A stretch of DNA of 64,000 bases from Paludisphaera mucosa (GTDB lineage: Bacteria; Planctomycetota; Planctomycetia; Isosphaerales; Isosphaeraceae). Shown piece after piece: positions 18,254-27,686 of this stretch. Where the stretch lies: assembly GCF_029589435.1 (NCBI RefSeq), contig NZ_JARRAG010000002.1, positions 930,001-994,000 of the forward strand, written 5' to 3'. Each line of letters begins with the position of its first letter. Position 1 is the first letter of the stretch. The translations under genes and the position numbers were made by a program. The notes under the pieces were generated by a model, which was given only the letters and a program-made list of their open reading frames with translations, had not been told where the DNA came from and did no database searches.

Positions 18254-19102
18254 TCAGACGCCGCGATAGCCCCGGGCCTCCAGGGCCTCGGCGATCGCGG
18301 TCCCCCGGGCGATCGGGGGCCGGGGCGAAATCTCCACGTCCACGAGCGCCTCGGCCCGCTCGCCGTACGGGCCGCGGGCCAGGACGACGCCGCCCGGCCC
18401 CATCGCCAGCGAGCGGCCGATGACCTTGCGGCCGCTCCAGGGGCCGCCCGAGATCCGGCCCACGTTGCTGACGCCGACGACGGCGACGTCGTAGAGGCGG
18501 GCCAGCTCGGCGTAGGAGTCGAGCCAGAGTCCCCCGTAAGGTTCGCGATCCTCGTCGTGGTCGGCGTCCACCGCCCAGGCCGAGGGCGAGAGGATGACCT
18601 GCGCCCCCATCCGGGCGAGGACGTGGCCGATCGCCAGCGAGCGGCCGAAGTTGTCGGCGCAGATCGCCAGGCCGATCGTCCCGAGGTCCGTCTCGACGAC
18701 GCCCAGCCGATCGCCGACGGCGTAGAGGCCCAGGGCGACGTCCAGCTCGTTGATCTTGCGGTGGTGCAGCAGGATCCGGCCCTCGGGCCCGATCAGCACG
18801 GCGGCGTTGTACAGGCGGTCGCCCGCGCGCTCGACGAGCCCGGCGGCGACGTGGATGCGGTGCTCACCTGCAGCCTGGGCCAATCGCTCGGCGTGGGGGC
18901 CGGGGATCGCCCGGGCCAGATCGCGCGCCGACGGGTCGGTCCAGCCCAGGTCCAGGCATTCGGGCAGGACGACCAGCCGGCATCCCCGGGAGGCGGCCTC
19001 GCCGACGGCCCGGACGGCCCGGCCCAGGTTGGCGTCGGGCCGTCCCCCCTCGACCAGGATCTGGGCCATCCCGGCGCGAAAGCCTCGCTGGGCCGTCTCC
19101 AT
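18254..19102 (-). CDS. nitrilase-superfamily carbon-nitrogen hydrolase
   Basis: 282 residues. The catalytic Glu-Lys-Cys triad is in place: LPECLDLGW (Glu48), HHRKINELD (Lys116) and AICADNFGR (Cys148). The family hydrolyses amides (carbamoyl-putrescine or omega-amidase type) or nitriles; the substrate cannot be read from sequence, although AICAD(N) and the plain single-domain length favour an amidase. The start at 19102 has GGGAGG 9-14 bases upstream; a longer in-frame extension to 19255 is not conserved in character. Cytoplasmic, monocistronic apart from the decayed frame behind it. Confidence 0.88.
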   Translation of the reverse strand: METAQRGFRAGMAQILVEGGRPDANLGRAVRAVGEAASRGCRLVVLPECLDLGWTDPSARDLARAIPGPHAERLAQAAGEHRIHVAAGLVERAGDRLYNAAVLIGPEGRILLHHRKINELDVALGLYAVGDRLGVVETDLGTIGLAICADNFGRSLAIGHVLARMGAQVILSPSAWAVDADHDEDREPYGGLWLDSYAELARLYDVAVVGVSNVGRISGGPWSGRKVIGRSLAMGPGGVVLARGPYGERAEALVDVEISPRPPIARGTAIAEALEARGYRGV

Positions 19103-19358
19103 GGTCCCCGTCGCCTCCCCATGGTTCCGATCGCACGTCGATCCGGCTTCGACCCTCACCGTAATCGGGCCGGGCGACCAGGGGAAGGCCCTATGCGATC
19201 TTCCTGCTTCCCTCCCCGTCCCGGCGGGACGACCGGCGCCCTCGCTTCGCCGCACGACGGTCCCGGATTTGCTTCAGGAAGGTTAAGCTTCTTGAAAACG
19301 ATCGAGACTTCCACAAACCAGGGGATCGCGTCCCGCTCTTCAAGCAGGTGGTCACGCC

Positions 19359-21368
19359 ATGGCCGAAGGCCCGGATGATGAGGACCCCTCGGTCGGCGAG
19401 GTCCTGGAACTCGCCCAGAGCGTCATCGCCATCGTCCGCGAGCCGCTCGTCATCCTCGACGCGGACCTGACCGTCGACCAGGCCAACGACGCCTTCTACG
19501 AGGCGTTCGGCCTGGAGCCGCGGTCCGTGGAGGGCCGGCTCATCTACGACCTCGGCGATCGGCAGTGGGACATCGAGGAGTTGAAGACCCTGCTTGAGGA
19601 CGTGCTGCCGGGCGATTCCTCCGTCAAGGACTTCGCCGTCGAGCACGACTTCGGCCGCCTCGGCTTCAAGACCATGCTCCTGAACGCGCGGAAGCTCCAC
19701 CGGGACGGCAGGAAGATCCTGCTGGCCATGGAGGACGTCACCGACCGCAGGCGGGCCGAGCGGGATGCCGGCCGGAGCCGGGAGCTGCTGGACGAGACGA
19801 CCCGATTCTTCGCCGAGACGCTGGACGCCCTCGCCGGCCACATCGCCGTGCTCGACGAGCGGGGGGTCATCCTCTTCGTGAACGCCGCCTGGCGTCGGTT
19901 CGGCGAGCAGAACGGCCTCGTCGGCGACGGTTCCGGGGTGGGACGGAACTACCTCGACTCCTGCCTCCCGGCGCCGGGCTCGCCGGCCGAGGACGGCGGG
20001 ACCGTCGCGGGCATCCTGGACGTCATCGAGGGCCGGCGCGACGACTTCGCCTGCGAATACCCGTGCCACCCGCCCGGCGGATGCCGCTGGTTCACGATGC
20101 GAGTCAGCCGATTCGTCAGGCCGGGCCCGGTGCGCGTCGTCGTGGTCCACGACGACGTCACGGAGCGGCGGCGGGCCGAGGCCGCCGTGCGCGGCGCCCG
20201 GGACGAGGCCGAGGCCGCCAACCGCATGAAGGACGACTTCCTCGCCACGCTCAGCCACGAGCTGCGCACGCCGCTGAGCGCCATCCTGGGCTGGGCGAAG
20301 ATCCTGAAGTCCGGCCGCGTGGGCGAGGAGCATATCCAGGAGGGCCTGGCCGTCATCGAGCGCAACTCGGTCGCCCAGGCGCGGATCATCGAGGACATCC
20401 TCGACGTCTCGCGGATCGTCTCGGGCAACCTCCGGATCGAGGCCCAGCGGGTGCGCGTCCAGGACGTCGTCGAGGCGGCCGTCGCCGCCGCCATCCCGGC
20501 GGCGACCGCCAGGGGGGTGGACCTGCTCAGGATGATCGATCCCCTCGCGGCCCCGGCGATCGGCGACGCGTCGCGGCTGCAGCAGGTCGTCTGGAACCTG
20601 GTCTCCAACGCCGTGAAATTCACGCCCGAGGGCGGCTCGGTGCGGGTGTCGCTGGGGCGGGTCGACTCGCACCTCGAGATCAAGGTGGTCGACACCGGGA
20701 TCGGCATGAGCGAGGATTTCCTGCCCCACGTCTTCGACCGCTTCCGCCAGGCCGACTCGAGCACGACGCGGCGGTACGGCGGCCTCGGCCTGGGCCTCGC
20801 GATCGCCAGGCAGCTGGTCGAGCTGCACGGAGGGTCGCTGAAGGCCGAGAGCCCGGGCGAGGGCCGGGGATCCGCCTTCACCGTCTCCCTGCCGATCGCC
20901 GCCGTGAATCCGGGGCGGCCGACTCCGCCCGAATCCGCGCCGAAGCCGCGGGGCGGGGCCGAGGGACTCTGCAAGGACCACATGCTCGACGGCGTGCGCG
21001 TCCTCGTCCTGGACGACGAGCCCGACGCCCGGCACCTGATCCATCGCGTGCTCTCGGCCTGCCGGGCCGAGGTCGCGCAGGCGGCCTCGGTCCGCGAGGC
21101 CCTCGAACTCGTCGAGTCGTTCCGCCCCGACGTCGTCGTCAGCGACGTCGGGATGCCCGACGAGGACGGATACGACTTCATCCGTCAGGTGCGCTCGAGA
21201 CGCTCGCCCAAGGAGCTGCCGGCGGCCGCGCTCACGGCCTTCGCGCGGCCCGAGGACCGCAGGCGGGCCCTGTTCGCCGGGTTCCAGACCCACGTCGCCA
21301 AGCCGGTCGACCCGGAGGAGCTGCTGGCCGTCGTCGCCAGCCTCGCCGGCAGGACGCAGACCACCTGA
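19359..21368 (+). CDS. hybrid sensor histidine kinase with PAS domains and receiver
   Basis: 669 residues, apparently cytoplasmic because there is no signal or membrane segment. Domains: PAS (about 15-135), second PAS-like domain (about 145-275), HisKA with phospho-acceptor His300 (SHELRTPLSAILGW), HATPase with N-box NLVSNAVKF, G1 DTGIGM and G2 GGLGLGLAI (about 400-520), and receiver domain (about 545-665) with acidic pair LDDEPDA, phospho-acceptor Asp596 (VVVSDVGMPDEDGY) and conserved Lys in HVAKPVD. Asp596 would receive phosphate from His300. The first segment (MLLNARKLHRDGRKILLAMEDVT) is CheR-associated-PAS-like. No response regulator gene is adjacent; output would be through a partner elsewhere. 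Confidence 0.9.
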   Translation: MAEGPDDEDPSVGEVLELAQSVIAIVREPLVILDADLTVDQANDAFYEAFGLEPRSVEGRLIYDLGDRQWDIEELKTLLEDVLPGDSSVKDFAVEHDFGRLGFKTMLLNARKLHRDGRKILLAMEDVTDRRRAERDAGRSRELLDETTRFFAETLDALAGHIAVLDERGVILFVNAAWRRFGEQNGLVGDGSGVGRNYLDSCLPAPGSPAEDGGTVAGILDVIEGRRDDFACEYPCHPPGGCRWFTMRVSRFVRPGPVRVVVVHDDVTERRRAEAAVRGARDEAEAANRMKDDFLATLSHELRTPLSAILGWAKILKSGRVGEEHIQEGLAVIERNSVAQARIIEDILDVSRIVSGNLRIEAQRVRVQDVVEAAVAAAIPAATARGVDLLRMIDPLAAPAIGDASRLQQVVWNLVSNAVKFTPEGGSVRVSLGRVDSHLEIKVVDTGIGMSEDFLPHVFDRFRQADSSTTRRYGGLGLGLAIARQLVELHGGSLKAESPGEGRGSAFTVSLPIAAVNPGRPTPPESAPKPRGGAEGLCKDHMLDGVRVLVLDDEPDARHLIHRVLSACRAEVAQAASVREALELVESFRPDVVVSDVGMPDEDGYDFIRQVRSRRSPKELPAAALTAFARPEDRRRALFAGFQTHVAKPVDPEELLAVVASLAGRTQTT

Positions 21369-21698
21369 GGCGCCGAACGATGGGAGGCCCTCGCGCCCGC
21401 ATCGTCCGTCGTGGAGGTTCGGCCGCCGATCCGGGGCGGGACCGTCGCGTCGCCGGGTGCGCCGACCCCTTGCTCCGCCGGGCCGACGCCGCCCACGGCT
21501 GCGGCGGCGGGATCTCGCCGACCTCCTGCACGGCGTCGCCGCCCCTCCCGGGTCCTTCGAGCCGAAAGGGCTGATGCCCGTCGCGCCCGCCCCCGGCGAC
21601 GTCGTGGGCGGCGGCCTGCTCCTGGGGGGCGACGAGGGGACGGTCGAGATCCGGGTGAGCCTCGCGACCCCTTCGAGGTTCGGGGGCGGGCCGCGCGG
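21369..21698. other. gap between two convergent histidine kinases
   Basis: 330 bp. A plus-strand frame at 21572-21725 has coding-like composition but no family I recognise. No strong hairpin with a T-tract was seen. Confidence 0.35.
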
Positions 21699-24146
21699 CT
21701 ATCGGCCCGGGGCCGCGAGGAGCGTGATCAGGACGTCGTGGTCGAGCGGCTTGATGAGGTGGTGGTCGAACCCGGCCTCCTTCGACCGGCGGCGGTCCTC
21801 GTCCCGGCCGTATCCCGAGATGGCGATGATGACGGCGTCCTTGCAGCTCGGCTCCCGCCGCAGCCGGGAGGCGACCTCGTAGCCGTCCATGCCGGGCAGG
21901 CCGATGTCGAGGAGCACGAACTCGGGCCGATGCTCCTTCGCCTTTTCGATGCCCTGGGGGCCGTCGTGGGCCACGGCCACGTCGTGCCCGAGGAGCTTCA
22001 GGAGCTGGGCCATCCCCCAGGCCGCGTCGACGTTGTCCTCGACGACGAGGATGCGAGAGGGAATCCTCCCGCCTTCGGCCGGGGCCGTCCCCTCCGGCGC
22101 CGCGGCGACCGGCCTCGCGGCCCTCGGGAGCCGGATCGTGAACTCGCTCCCCTTGCCGCGGCCCTCGCTGCGGGCGTCGACCGTCCCGCCGTGCATCTCG
22201 ACGAGCTTCTTGACCACCGTGAGGCCGATGCCGAGGCCCCCTTCGGAGCGGGCGAGCGAGCGGTCCCCCTGGGCGAAGAGCTCGAACATCTGCGGCAGCG
22301 TCTCGGGCGGGATGCCGACGCCGCGGTCCCGCACGGAGACGACGACCTCGTCGCCTTCGTTCCGGGCCCGCAGGGCGATGAGCCCGCCGTTCTCGCTGTA
22401 CTTGGCCGCGTTGCTCAGGAGGTTCACGACCACCTGCTCGATCCGGGTCGGGTCCACGTCGGCCCACAACCCCCCGTGGCTCGTCGCGACTTCGAGCGTG
22501 TGCCCCCTCTCTTCCATCGACGGCTTCGCGGTGGCGGCGGCGGCGGCGAGGATGGACGTCAGGTCGACGAGTTCCCGTCGCAGCTCGATCTTGCCCCGGT
22601 TGATGCGGGAGACGTCCAGCAGGTCGTCGATGAGCCGCGTCAGGTGCCGCATCTGCCGCGTGACGACCCCCATCGACCACCCGATGTGCTCCTGGAGCCC
22701 GCTCCGGGTCGTGAGCGTCACGGCGTTGCCGATGGCCGACAGCGGGTTCCTCAGCTCGTGGGCGAGCATGGCGAGGAATTCGTCCTTCCTGCGGTCGTTC
22801 TCCCGGAGCCGCTCGGCCTGCTCGCGGATCTCCTGCTCGGCCTGCCGCCGCTCGGTCACGTCGCGGGTGGTGCCCGCCACGGCCACCACCCGGCCGTCCT
22901 TGCCGATGACGGGGACGAAGATGTAGTCGTAGATGCGCCGGCCGTTGGTCCCGGCGAAGGGCACCTCGCCGCGGATCGGCCGCCTCGTGGCCGCCACCCG
23001 CTCGATCTCGCCGTCGTGCATCTCGGCGTGCCACGGCTCGTACCCCAGCTCCAGGCAGTTCTTGCCCAGGGCGTCCTCCCGGGTCCGGCCCCACATCTGG
23101 AGGAGGGCCTCGTTCGCGTAGAGGAACCGGTGGTCGAGCCCGAACACGTAGACGAGGTCGGGCGTGTTCGACAGGGCGGCCTCGTAGATCCGCCGCTGCC
23201 GCTCGGCCTCGGCTTCGAGGCGGTCGTTCTCCTCCTCGGCCTGCTTGCGCGCGGTCACGTCGCTCGCCACGCCGAACCACTCGACGACCTCGCCGCCCGC
23301 GTCGAGGATCGGCACGGCGCGCGAGTACGTCCAGCCGATCGAGCCGTCGGCTCGCACGACCCGGTGCTCCAGCTCGAACATCCGCCTGGCGGAGACGGCC
23401 TCCCGGATCGCCCCCCGGACGAGGGCGTGCTCCGAGGCGGGGAGGTTCCGCTGCATCCAGTCGCGGAGCGGGGCGTCGCTGCTGGCGACCAGGCCGCGGC
23501 CGTCGAGCGGCTGCATCTCCGACCAGTCCGGGCTCATGCGATACATCACGTCCGAGGAGGCCGTGACCAGGGCCCGGAACCGCTGCTCGCTCCGGCTCGT
23601 CGTCTCCTCGGCACGCCGCCCCTCGCCCGCGTCGTGGTATGTCACGACGACCCCCGCGTTCCGGCCGTCGTCGTCGACGATGGGGGCGGCGCTCGCGTCG
23701 ACGTCCCGCTCGCCAGCCTCTCGCCGCAGGCGGACGACCTCCGTCACGTCCTCGAGCTGGTGGAGGATGTGGGCGACGGCGCCCTCCGCCGACAGGACCG
23801 GCGCGTTGAGCGGGCTCCAGTGACGCTCCTCGAAGCCGCCGCCGGGCCGCGGGACGTCGCGCCTCCGGACGGCCATGTGATCCGGGGCGCGCGTGGCCAG
23901 GACCCGGTCGAGCGAGGCCCGGAGGTCCCGCCCATCAGTCGCCCCGGGATGCTCGCGATCGTCGGCGAAGGCTTCGAAGAGCCCCCGACCGACGAGCGAC
24001 TCCCGCGTCGCGCGCGTCGCCCGAAGATACGAAGCGTTGACGGCGACGATGGTGAACCGGTCGTCGGGGCGGACCAGGAGCGACGGGGTCGGGACGGCCT
24101 CGAAGAGGGCCTGGAAGTCGGGGGCGAGGCCCGGGTGTTCGGTCAT
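21699..24146 (-). CDS. hybrid histidine kinase with multiple PAS domains and C-terminal receiver
   Basis: 815 residues, no membrane segment. There are about four PAS-type modules in the first 440 residues (for example TPSLLVRPDDRFTIVAVNAS; NTPDLVYVFGLDHRFLYANE; each ending in a DVTxR-type PAC strand). HisKA follows with His463 in LAHELRNPLSAIGN, HATPase with NLLSNAAKYS, RGVGIPP and GGLGIGLTVVKK, and a receiver with VVEDN, phospho-acceptor Asp747 (VLLDIGLPGMDGYE) and Lys in HLIKPLD. It differs from its neighbour in having HELRN rather than HELRT. Located tail to tail with the other hybrid kinase. A TATACT-like -10 lies about 95 bp upstream (24239-24244, minus strand) without a convincing -35. 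Confidence 0.9.
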   Translation of the reverse strand: MTEHPGLAPDFQALFEAVPTPSLLVRPDDRFTIVAVNASYLRATRATRESLVGRGLFEAFADDREHPGATDGRDLRASLDRVLATRAPDHMAVRRRDVPRPGGGFEERHWSPLNAPVLSAEGAVAHILHQLEDVTEVVRLRREAGERDVDASAAPIVDDDGRNAGVVVTYHDAGEGRRAEETTSRSEQRFRALVTASSDVMYRMSPDWSEMQPLDGRGLVASSDAPLRDWMQRNLPASEHALVRGAIREAVSARRMFELEHRVVRADGSIGWTYSRAVPILDAGGEVVEWFGVASDVTARKQAEEENDRLEAEAERQRRIYEAALSNTPDLVYVFGLDHRFLYANEALLQMWGRTREDALGKNCLELGYEPWHAEMHDGEIERVAATRRPIRGEVPFAGTNGRRIYDYIFVPVIGKDGRVVAVAGTTRDVTERRQAEQEIREQAERLRENDRRKDEFLAMLAHELRNPLSAIGNAVTLTTRSGLQEHIGWSMGVVTRQMRHLTRLIDDLLDVSRINRGKIELRRELVDLTSILAAAAATAKPSMEERGHTLEVATSHGGLWADVDPTRIEQVVVNLLSNAAKYSENGGLIALRARNEGDEVVVSVRDRGVGIPPETLPQMFELFAQGDRSLARSEGGLGIGLTVVKKLVEMHGGTVDARSEGRGKGSEFTIRLPRAARPVAAAPEGTAPAEGGRIPSRILVVEDNVDAAWGMAQLLKLLGHDVAVAHDGPQGIEKAKEHRPEFVLLDIGLPGMDGYEVASRLRREPSCKDAVIIAISGYGRDEDRRRSKEAGFDHHLIKPLDHDVLITLLAAPGR

Positions 24147-24516
24147 GACGGTGAGTCTTGCACTGGTACGGGCGGATGCCCATTCGCCCCGTCGTGGACG
24201 ACGGCCTCCTCCGCGAGGTCCCTCAAGCCGCTCGGAACAGTATAAAGCGCGAGCCCTCGTCGGCGACAGATTTCGGCCCGGGTCCCGTTCCGCGCTCGCG
24301 GGGCGTCACGGCGGGGACTCCTTCACGGAAGCCGCGACGGCGCGACGCGACGAGCCGGGTGACGACGAATCCCCTCGACCGCCGACTTGCTCCCGCCGAC
24401 GGGCGGGCCGGGCGGGAGCGGCGGCGGAAGAACGTCGAGCCGGCCTCGGGCCTCGGGCCCGGACCCTCGGCGACTCGAGGCGTGACCGCCCGCGAGCCCG
24501 CCCCGGGCGACGTCCG
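24147..24516. other. upstream region of the PAS kinase, no gene seen
   Basis: 370 bp, GC-rich. It contains the possible -10 noted for the kinase and nothing else recognisable. Confidence 0.35.
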
Positions 24517-25302
24517 TCAGTCGAGCCGCCGGATCCGGATGTCGCGAAAGGCCACCGGCCCGTGATCCCCCTGGAGCAGGATCGGCCCGGGACGGTCGGG
24601 GCCGTCCAATCCGGAGCGGGTGCAGCCCTCGCCGAAGAAGCCGACGTACTTCCCGTCCTTCCGTTCGAGCCGCACGCGAAGCTCCGGGGGCTTGCCCTCG
24701 TTCTCGTTCGTGAGTCGCTCGAAGGCGTCCTCGTCGGTCTCGCCGTAACGCACGTCCATGTCGCGATAGACGACCTTGCCGTTCCATGTGAGCGAGATCG
24801 TCTTGCCCTTCATCGTGACGTCGTAGGTCTGCCATGCGCCCGGGGCCCGGGCCAGGTTCTCCGGCGGCGAGGCCCGCTCGTAGAGCGCGCCGCAATCGTG
24901 GAACGCGGGCTTCGCCGCGCCGAAGCTGTCGAAGATCTGGATCTCGAAGAGGCCGCGATTGTAGACCCCGGAGTTGCTGCCCCTGGGGACCGTGAATTCC
25001 AGGTGCAGCTCGTAATCGCCGAAGTCCTCGACGGTCATGATGTCCGACGCGCGGCCGTCCTCGCCGCACAGCAAGACGGCGCCGGCCCCGCCGCCCTCGC
25101 CGACAGGCAGCAGCCGGCCGGGGTTCGAGGGGTCGAGCTTGACCTCGTCGCAGGCGACCCAGAGCTTCCTGGCGTCGGGGTTGCGGAACTTCCAGCCGGC
25201 GAGGTCCTTCCCGTTGAACAGCGGCGTCCAGTCGTCGGACGCCGGGCAGGACGAGGAGAGGACCACGAGAAGGAGGAAGAGGGCGGCTCGAACGGCGGTC
25301 AT
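24517..25302 (-). CDS. secreted DUF1080 (3-keto-disaccharide hydrolase-type) protein
   Basis: 261 residues. Short signal peptide (ALFLLLVVLSSSC; a Cys at the end of the hydrophobic stretch could be lipid-modified), then one concanavalin-like DUF1080 domain: DDWTPLFNGKDLAGWKF at the start, GDYELHLEFTVPRGSNSGVYNRG in the middle, and GPILLQGDHGPVAFRDIRIR at the end, the standard family closing motif. Members act on 3-keto-glycosides or bind carbohydrates in the periplasm. The start at 25302 follows GGAGG. Planctomycetes encode many such paralogues; the precise substrate is unknown. Confidence 0.88.
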   Translation of the reverse strand: MTAVRAALFLLLVVLSSSCPASDDWTPLFNGKDLAGWKFRNPDARKLWVACDEVKLDPSNPGRLLPVGEGGGAGAVLLCGEDGRASDIMTVEDFGDYELHLEFTVPRGSNSGVYNRGLFEIQIFDSFGAAKPAFHDCGALYERASPPENLARAPGAWQTYDVTMKGKTISLTWNGKVVYRDMDVRYGETDEDAFERLTNENEGKPPELRVRLERKDGKYVGFFGEGCTRSGLDGPDRPGPILLQGDHGPVAFRDIRIRRLD

Positions 25303-25737
25303 GGCGGGAAACCTCCGAGGGGAAGGAACGGGCCTGGCGAGAGGATAGGGCCGGCCGGCGCGACTTGCAACGCCTGCCGGCGGCCGGGCCTCTCGCTCGC
25401 CGTCCGATCGAGGTCGATCGAGAATGATCGAGGATCGGCTTCGAATCGGCTTCGTCCGCACCCGCGACCAATGAACCCATCGGACGCAACCCACTAAGCC
25501 GCATAATTTTAAGACCCGAAAAACCGGCAATTCCGCACAAATCGCAGCGCTCGATTTTCTGCAAGAAAGGCGATCGTGCGTCTCCGATCATCCCGTCGAT
25601 CCGCCGGCCCCGGCCCGCCGAGGTGTGGGTTCGGCGAACCCTCCCAGGATAGGATGCGCCGATTTGCACGATCCGTTCGGGGGCGGACCGGAATCGGGCC
25701 TCGCGAGCCTGGATGAGGGCGCGGCGGCGGGGTCGGC
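25303..25737. other. intergenic region, no gene
   Basis: 435 bp with a lower-GC patch near 25495-25560. Short direct repeats occur (ATCGGCTTCG twice near 25435-25457, and several GATCGA). No coding frame I can support. Confidence 0.35.
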
Positions 25738-27600
25738 TCAGTCGTCGTCCTCGTCGGGAGCGAGGGCTTCGAGGCGGGCGCGCATGCGTTCGAGGGTGGC
25801 CGCGGACCCGGGGGTGGGCGCCAGGTCGTGGAGTTGCCCGGGGTCGGCGGCGACCTCGTAGAGTTCCTCGCGGCCGTCGGCGTTGCGGATGTACGAGAAG
25901 CCCTCGGCGACCAGGGCCGCCATCGGCCCGCGCCAGGCGGGGGGGCGGGCGAGGTTCCTGGAGACCTCCTCCTTGATCCGGACCTCGGTCAGGACGGCGG
26001 CCTCGTCCGACGGCCGTCGCGCGAGCGACGCGCCGGGGAAGGCGGAGGGATCCAGGCCGAGGACGTCGAGGACCGTCGCGGGGACGTCGCGGAGGCTGAC
26101 GGGCGCGCCGATCGACTGGCCGCCGCGGGCTCCGTGGGGCAGGAAGACGAGCAGCGGCACCCGCGTCTCCTGGTCGTACAGGCTGCGGCCGTGGCCGATC
26201 AGGTCGTGCTCGCCCAGGCCCTCGCCGTGGTCCGAGGTCAGGATGACGAGCGTGTCGTCGAGCGCCCCGCGCCGCTCCAGCTCGTCGAACAGCTCGCCGA
26301 TTCGGCGGTCGAGGTAGGCGAGGCAGTCGTCGTACGAGTCCCGCGCCAGGGCGAGCTGCTCGTCGGAGAGGCCGACGCGCGAGCGGACGTCCCACTCGCG
26401 GATCAGGGCCTCCTCGTCGGCGTCCGCGGGGGGTCGGCCGAAGGGGCGGTCGGCGTCCGCGGGGGGGACGAACGGGCCGTGGGCGTCGAAGTAGTTGAGG
26501 AAGGCGAAGAACGGCCGGTCGTCTTCGCCCTTGCGGTCGAGCCAGTTCAGGAACGCGGCGTTGATCCGCCCGGCGTCCTTGCGCCTCCGCTCGACGCCGC
26601 CGAAGGGGTCGGAGAGCATCCGGACGGCCAGCCGGCCCAGCGACGAGCAGCGCAGGGCCTCTTCCATCGAGACCGCCGTCTGCTCCTCGTAGAAGTCGTC
26701 GTAGTGCTGGAAGCCGCGGCCGAGGCCGAACCAGGCGTTGCAGAAGAACGTGTTGGCGATGAACCCGGCCGTCGCGTAGCCGTGCGCCGCGAGGGCCTCG
26801 GCCAGCGTCGGGAAGGCCCGGCCCATCGGCTTGCGCTCGCCGACGTCCAGCTCGTGGGGCCATCGGCCCGTGAGCATGCTCGCGTGCGAGGGGAGCGTCC
26901 ACGGGGCCGTCGACCGCGCCTGGTCGAATCGGACGGCGCGGGAGGCCAGGCGGTTGAGGTTGGGGGTCGTGTCGCGGTCGTAGCCGTACAGGCTGAGGCT
27001 CTCGGCGCGCACGGTGTCGAGCACCAGCAGGAGGACGTTGGGCGTCTCCTTGACGGCGGCCGGCGCCGGGGCCGGGCGACGCTCCGCCAGGGCGGCGTGG
27101 ATCCGGTCCCAGCCGTGGAGGCTGGCGGCGACGGCGCCCAGGACCAGGGGCGCGACGACGAGCAGGCGCTGGAACCTCGGCAGGTGCGTCGAGCCGTGGC
27201 GGGACGTCATCGCCCCCACGCCCGCCGCCAGGGCCACCGCCGCGAAGGCGTAGAGCCCCGGGACCGTCAGCAGCAGGGCCAGGCCGCAGAGGAACCCCAT
27301 CGCCCAGAGCGCGACCCGCCCCGCCCACCGCGGCCGCAGCCAGGCGACCAGCCCCAGCACGGCCCCCGAGCCCCCGAAGATGACGAGGTTCGAGGCCGGG
27401 ATCATCCAGAAGAAGTGCCGGCTCATCTGGAAGTCGCCGAGCGACACCCCGCCCGAGACCGCGTTCCGCACGAGCCATTGCGTCAGCTCGAGCGCCCCCG
27501 TCAGCAGCCCGAACAGGAGCGCCAGCCGCGCCACGCCCAGCGGCGAGACCGTCCGCTCGGCCGCCGGGGCCGAGCCCTTCTGCGAGTTCGCGTCGTCCAT
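25738..27600 (-). CDS. membrane-anchored sulfatase-fold hydrolase with Ser/Thr nucleophile motif
   Basis: 620 residues. The N-terminal 170 residues form about four membrane helices, then an alkaline-phosphatase-superfamily sulfatase domain: metal ligands in LLLVLDTVRAESLSLYGY, active-site segment STAPWTLPSHASMLTG (Ser230-Thr231), and DHGEGLGEHDLIGHG. The consensus formylglycine signature CxPxR is not kept: Thr231 sits at the Cys/Ser place and Thr235 at the Arg place, so activation by the formylglycine enzyme is unlikely, and phospho-transferase or phosphodiesterase activity (as in related LtaS/EptA-like enzymes) is possible. ATG 27600 follows AAGGGGGG. It is the first of three minus-strand/plus-strand unrelated genes; no obvious partner. 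Confidence 0.85.
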   Translation of the reverse strand: MDDANSQKGSAPAAERTVSPLGVARLALLFGLLTGALELTQWLVRNAVSGGVSLGDFQMSRHFFWMIPASNLVIFGGSGAVLGLVAWLRPRWAGRVALWAMGFLCGLALLLTVPGLYAFAAVALAAGVGAMTSRHGSTHLPRFQRLLVVAPLVLGAVAASLHGWDRIHAALAERRPAPAPAAVKETPNVLLLVLDTVRAESLSLYGYDRDTTPNLNRLASRAVRFDQARSTAPWTLPSHASMLTGRWPHELDVGERKPMGRAFPTLAEALAAHGYATAGFIANTFFCNAWFGLGRGFQHYDDFYEEQTAVSMEEALRCSSLGRLAVRMLSDPFGGVERRRKDAGRINAAFLNWLDRKGEDDRPFFAFLNYFDAHGPFVPPADADRPFGRPPADADEEALIREWDVRSRVGLSDEQLALARDSYDDCLAYLDRRIGELFDELERRGALDDTLVILTSDHGEGLGEHDLIGHGRSLYDQETRVPLLVFLPHGARGGQSIGAPVSLRDVPATVLDVLGLDPSAFPGASLARRPSDEAAVLTEVRIKEEVSRNLARPPAWRGPMAALVAEGFSYIRNADGREELYEVAADPGQLHDLAPTPGSAATLERMRARLEALAPDEDDD

Positions 27601-27686
27601 GCCGCCCCCCTTCCCCATGCTGGGAACGGCCCACCAATACATTAAGACGGCGATCCGGGCAACGCCGATCCGCGTCCCCCCGGGCC

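Noticed and set aside
24323-27637. Long minus-strand frame overlapping the DUF1080 and sulfatase-fold genes
   Set aside because: Arg/Pro-rich shadow; both real genes are in other frames with signal sequences and motifs.
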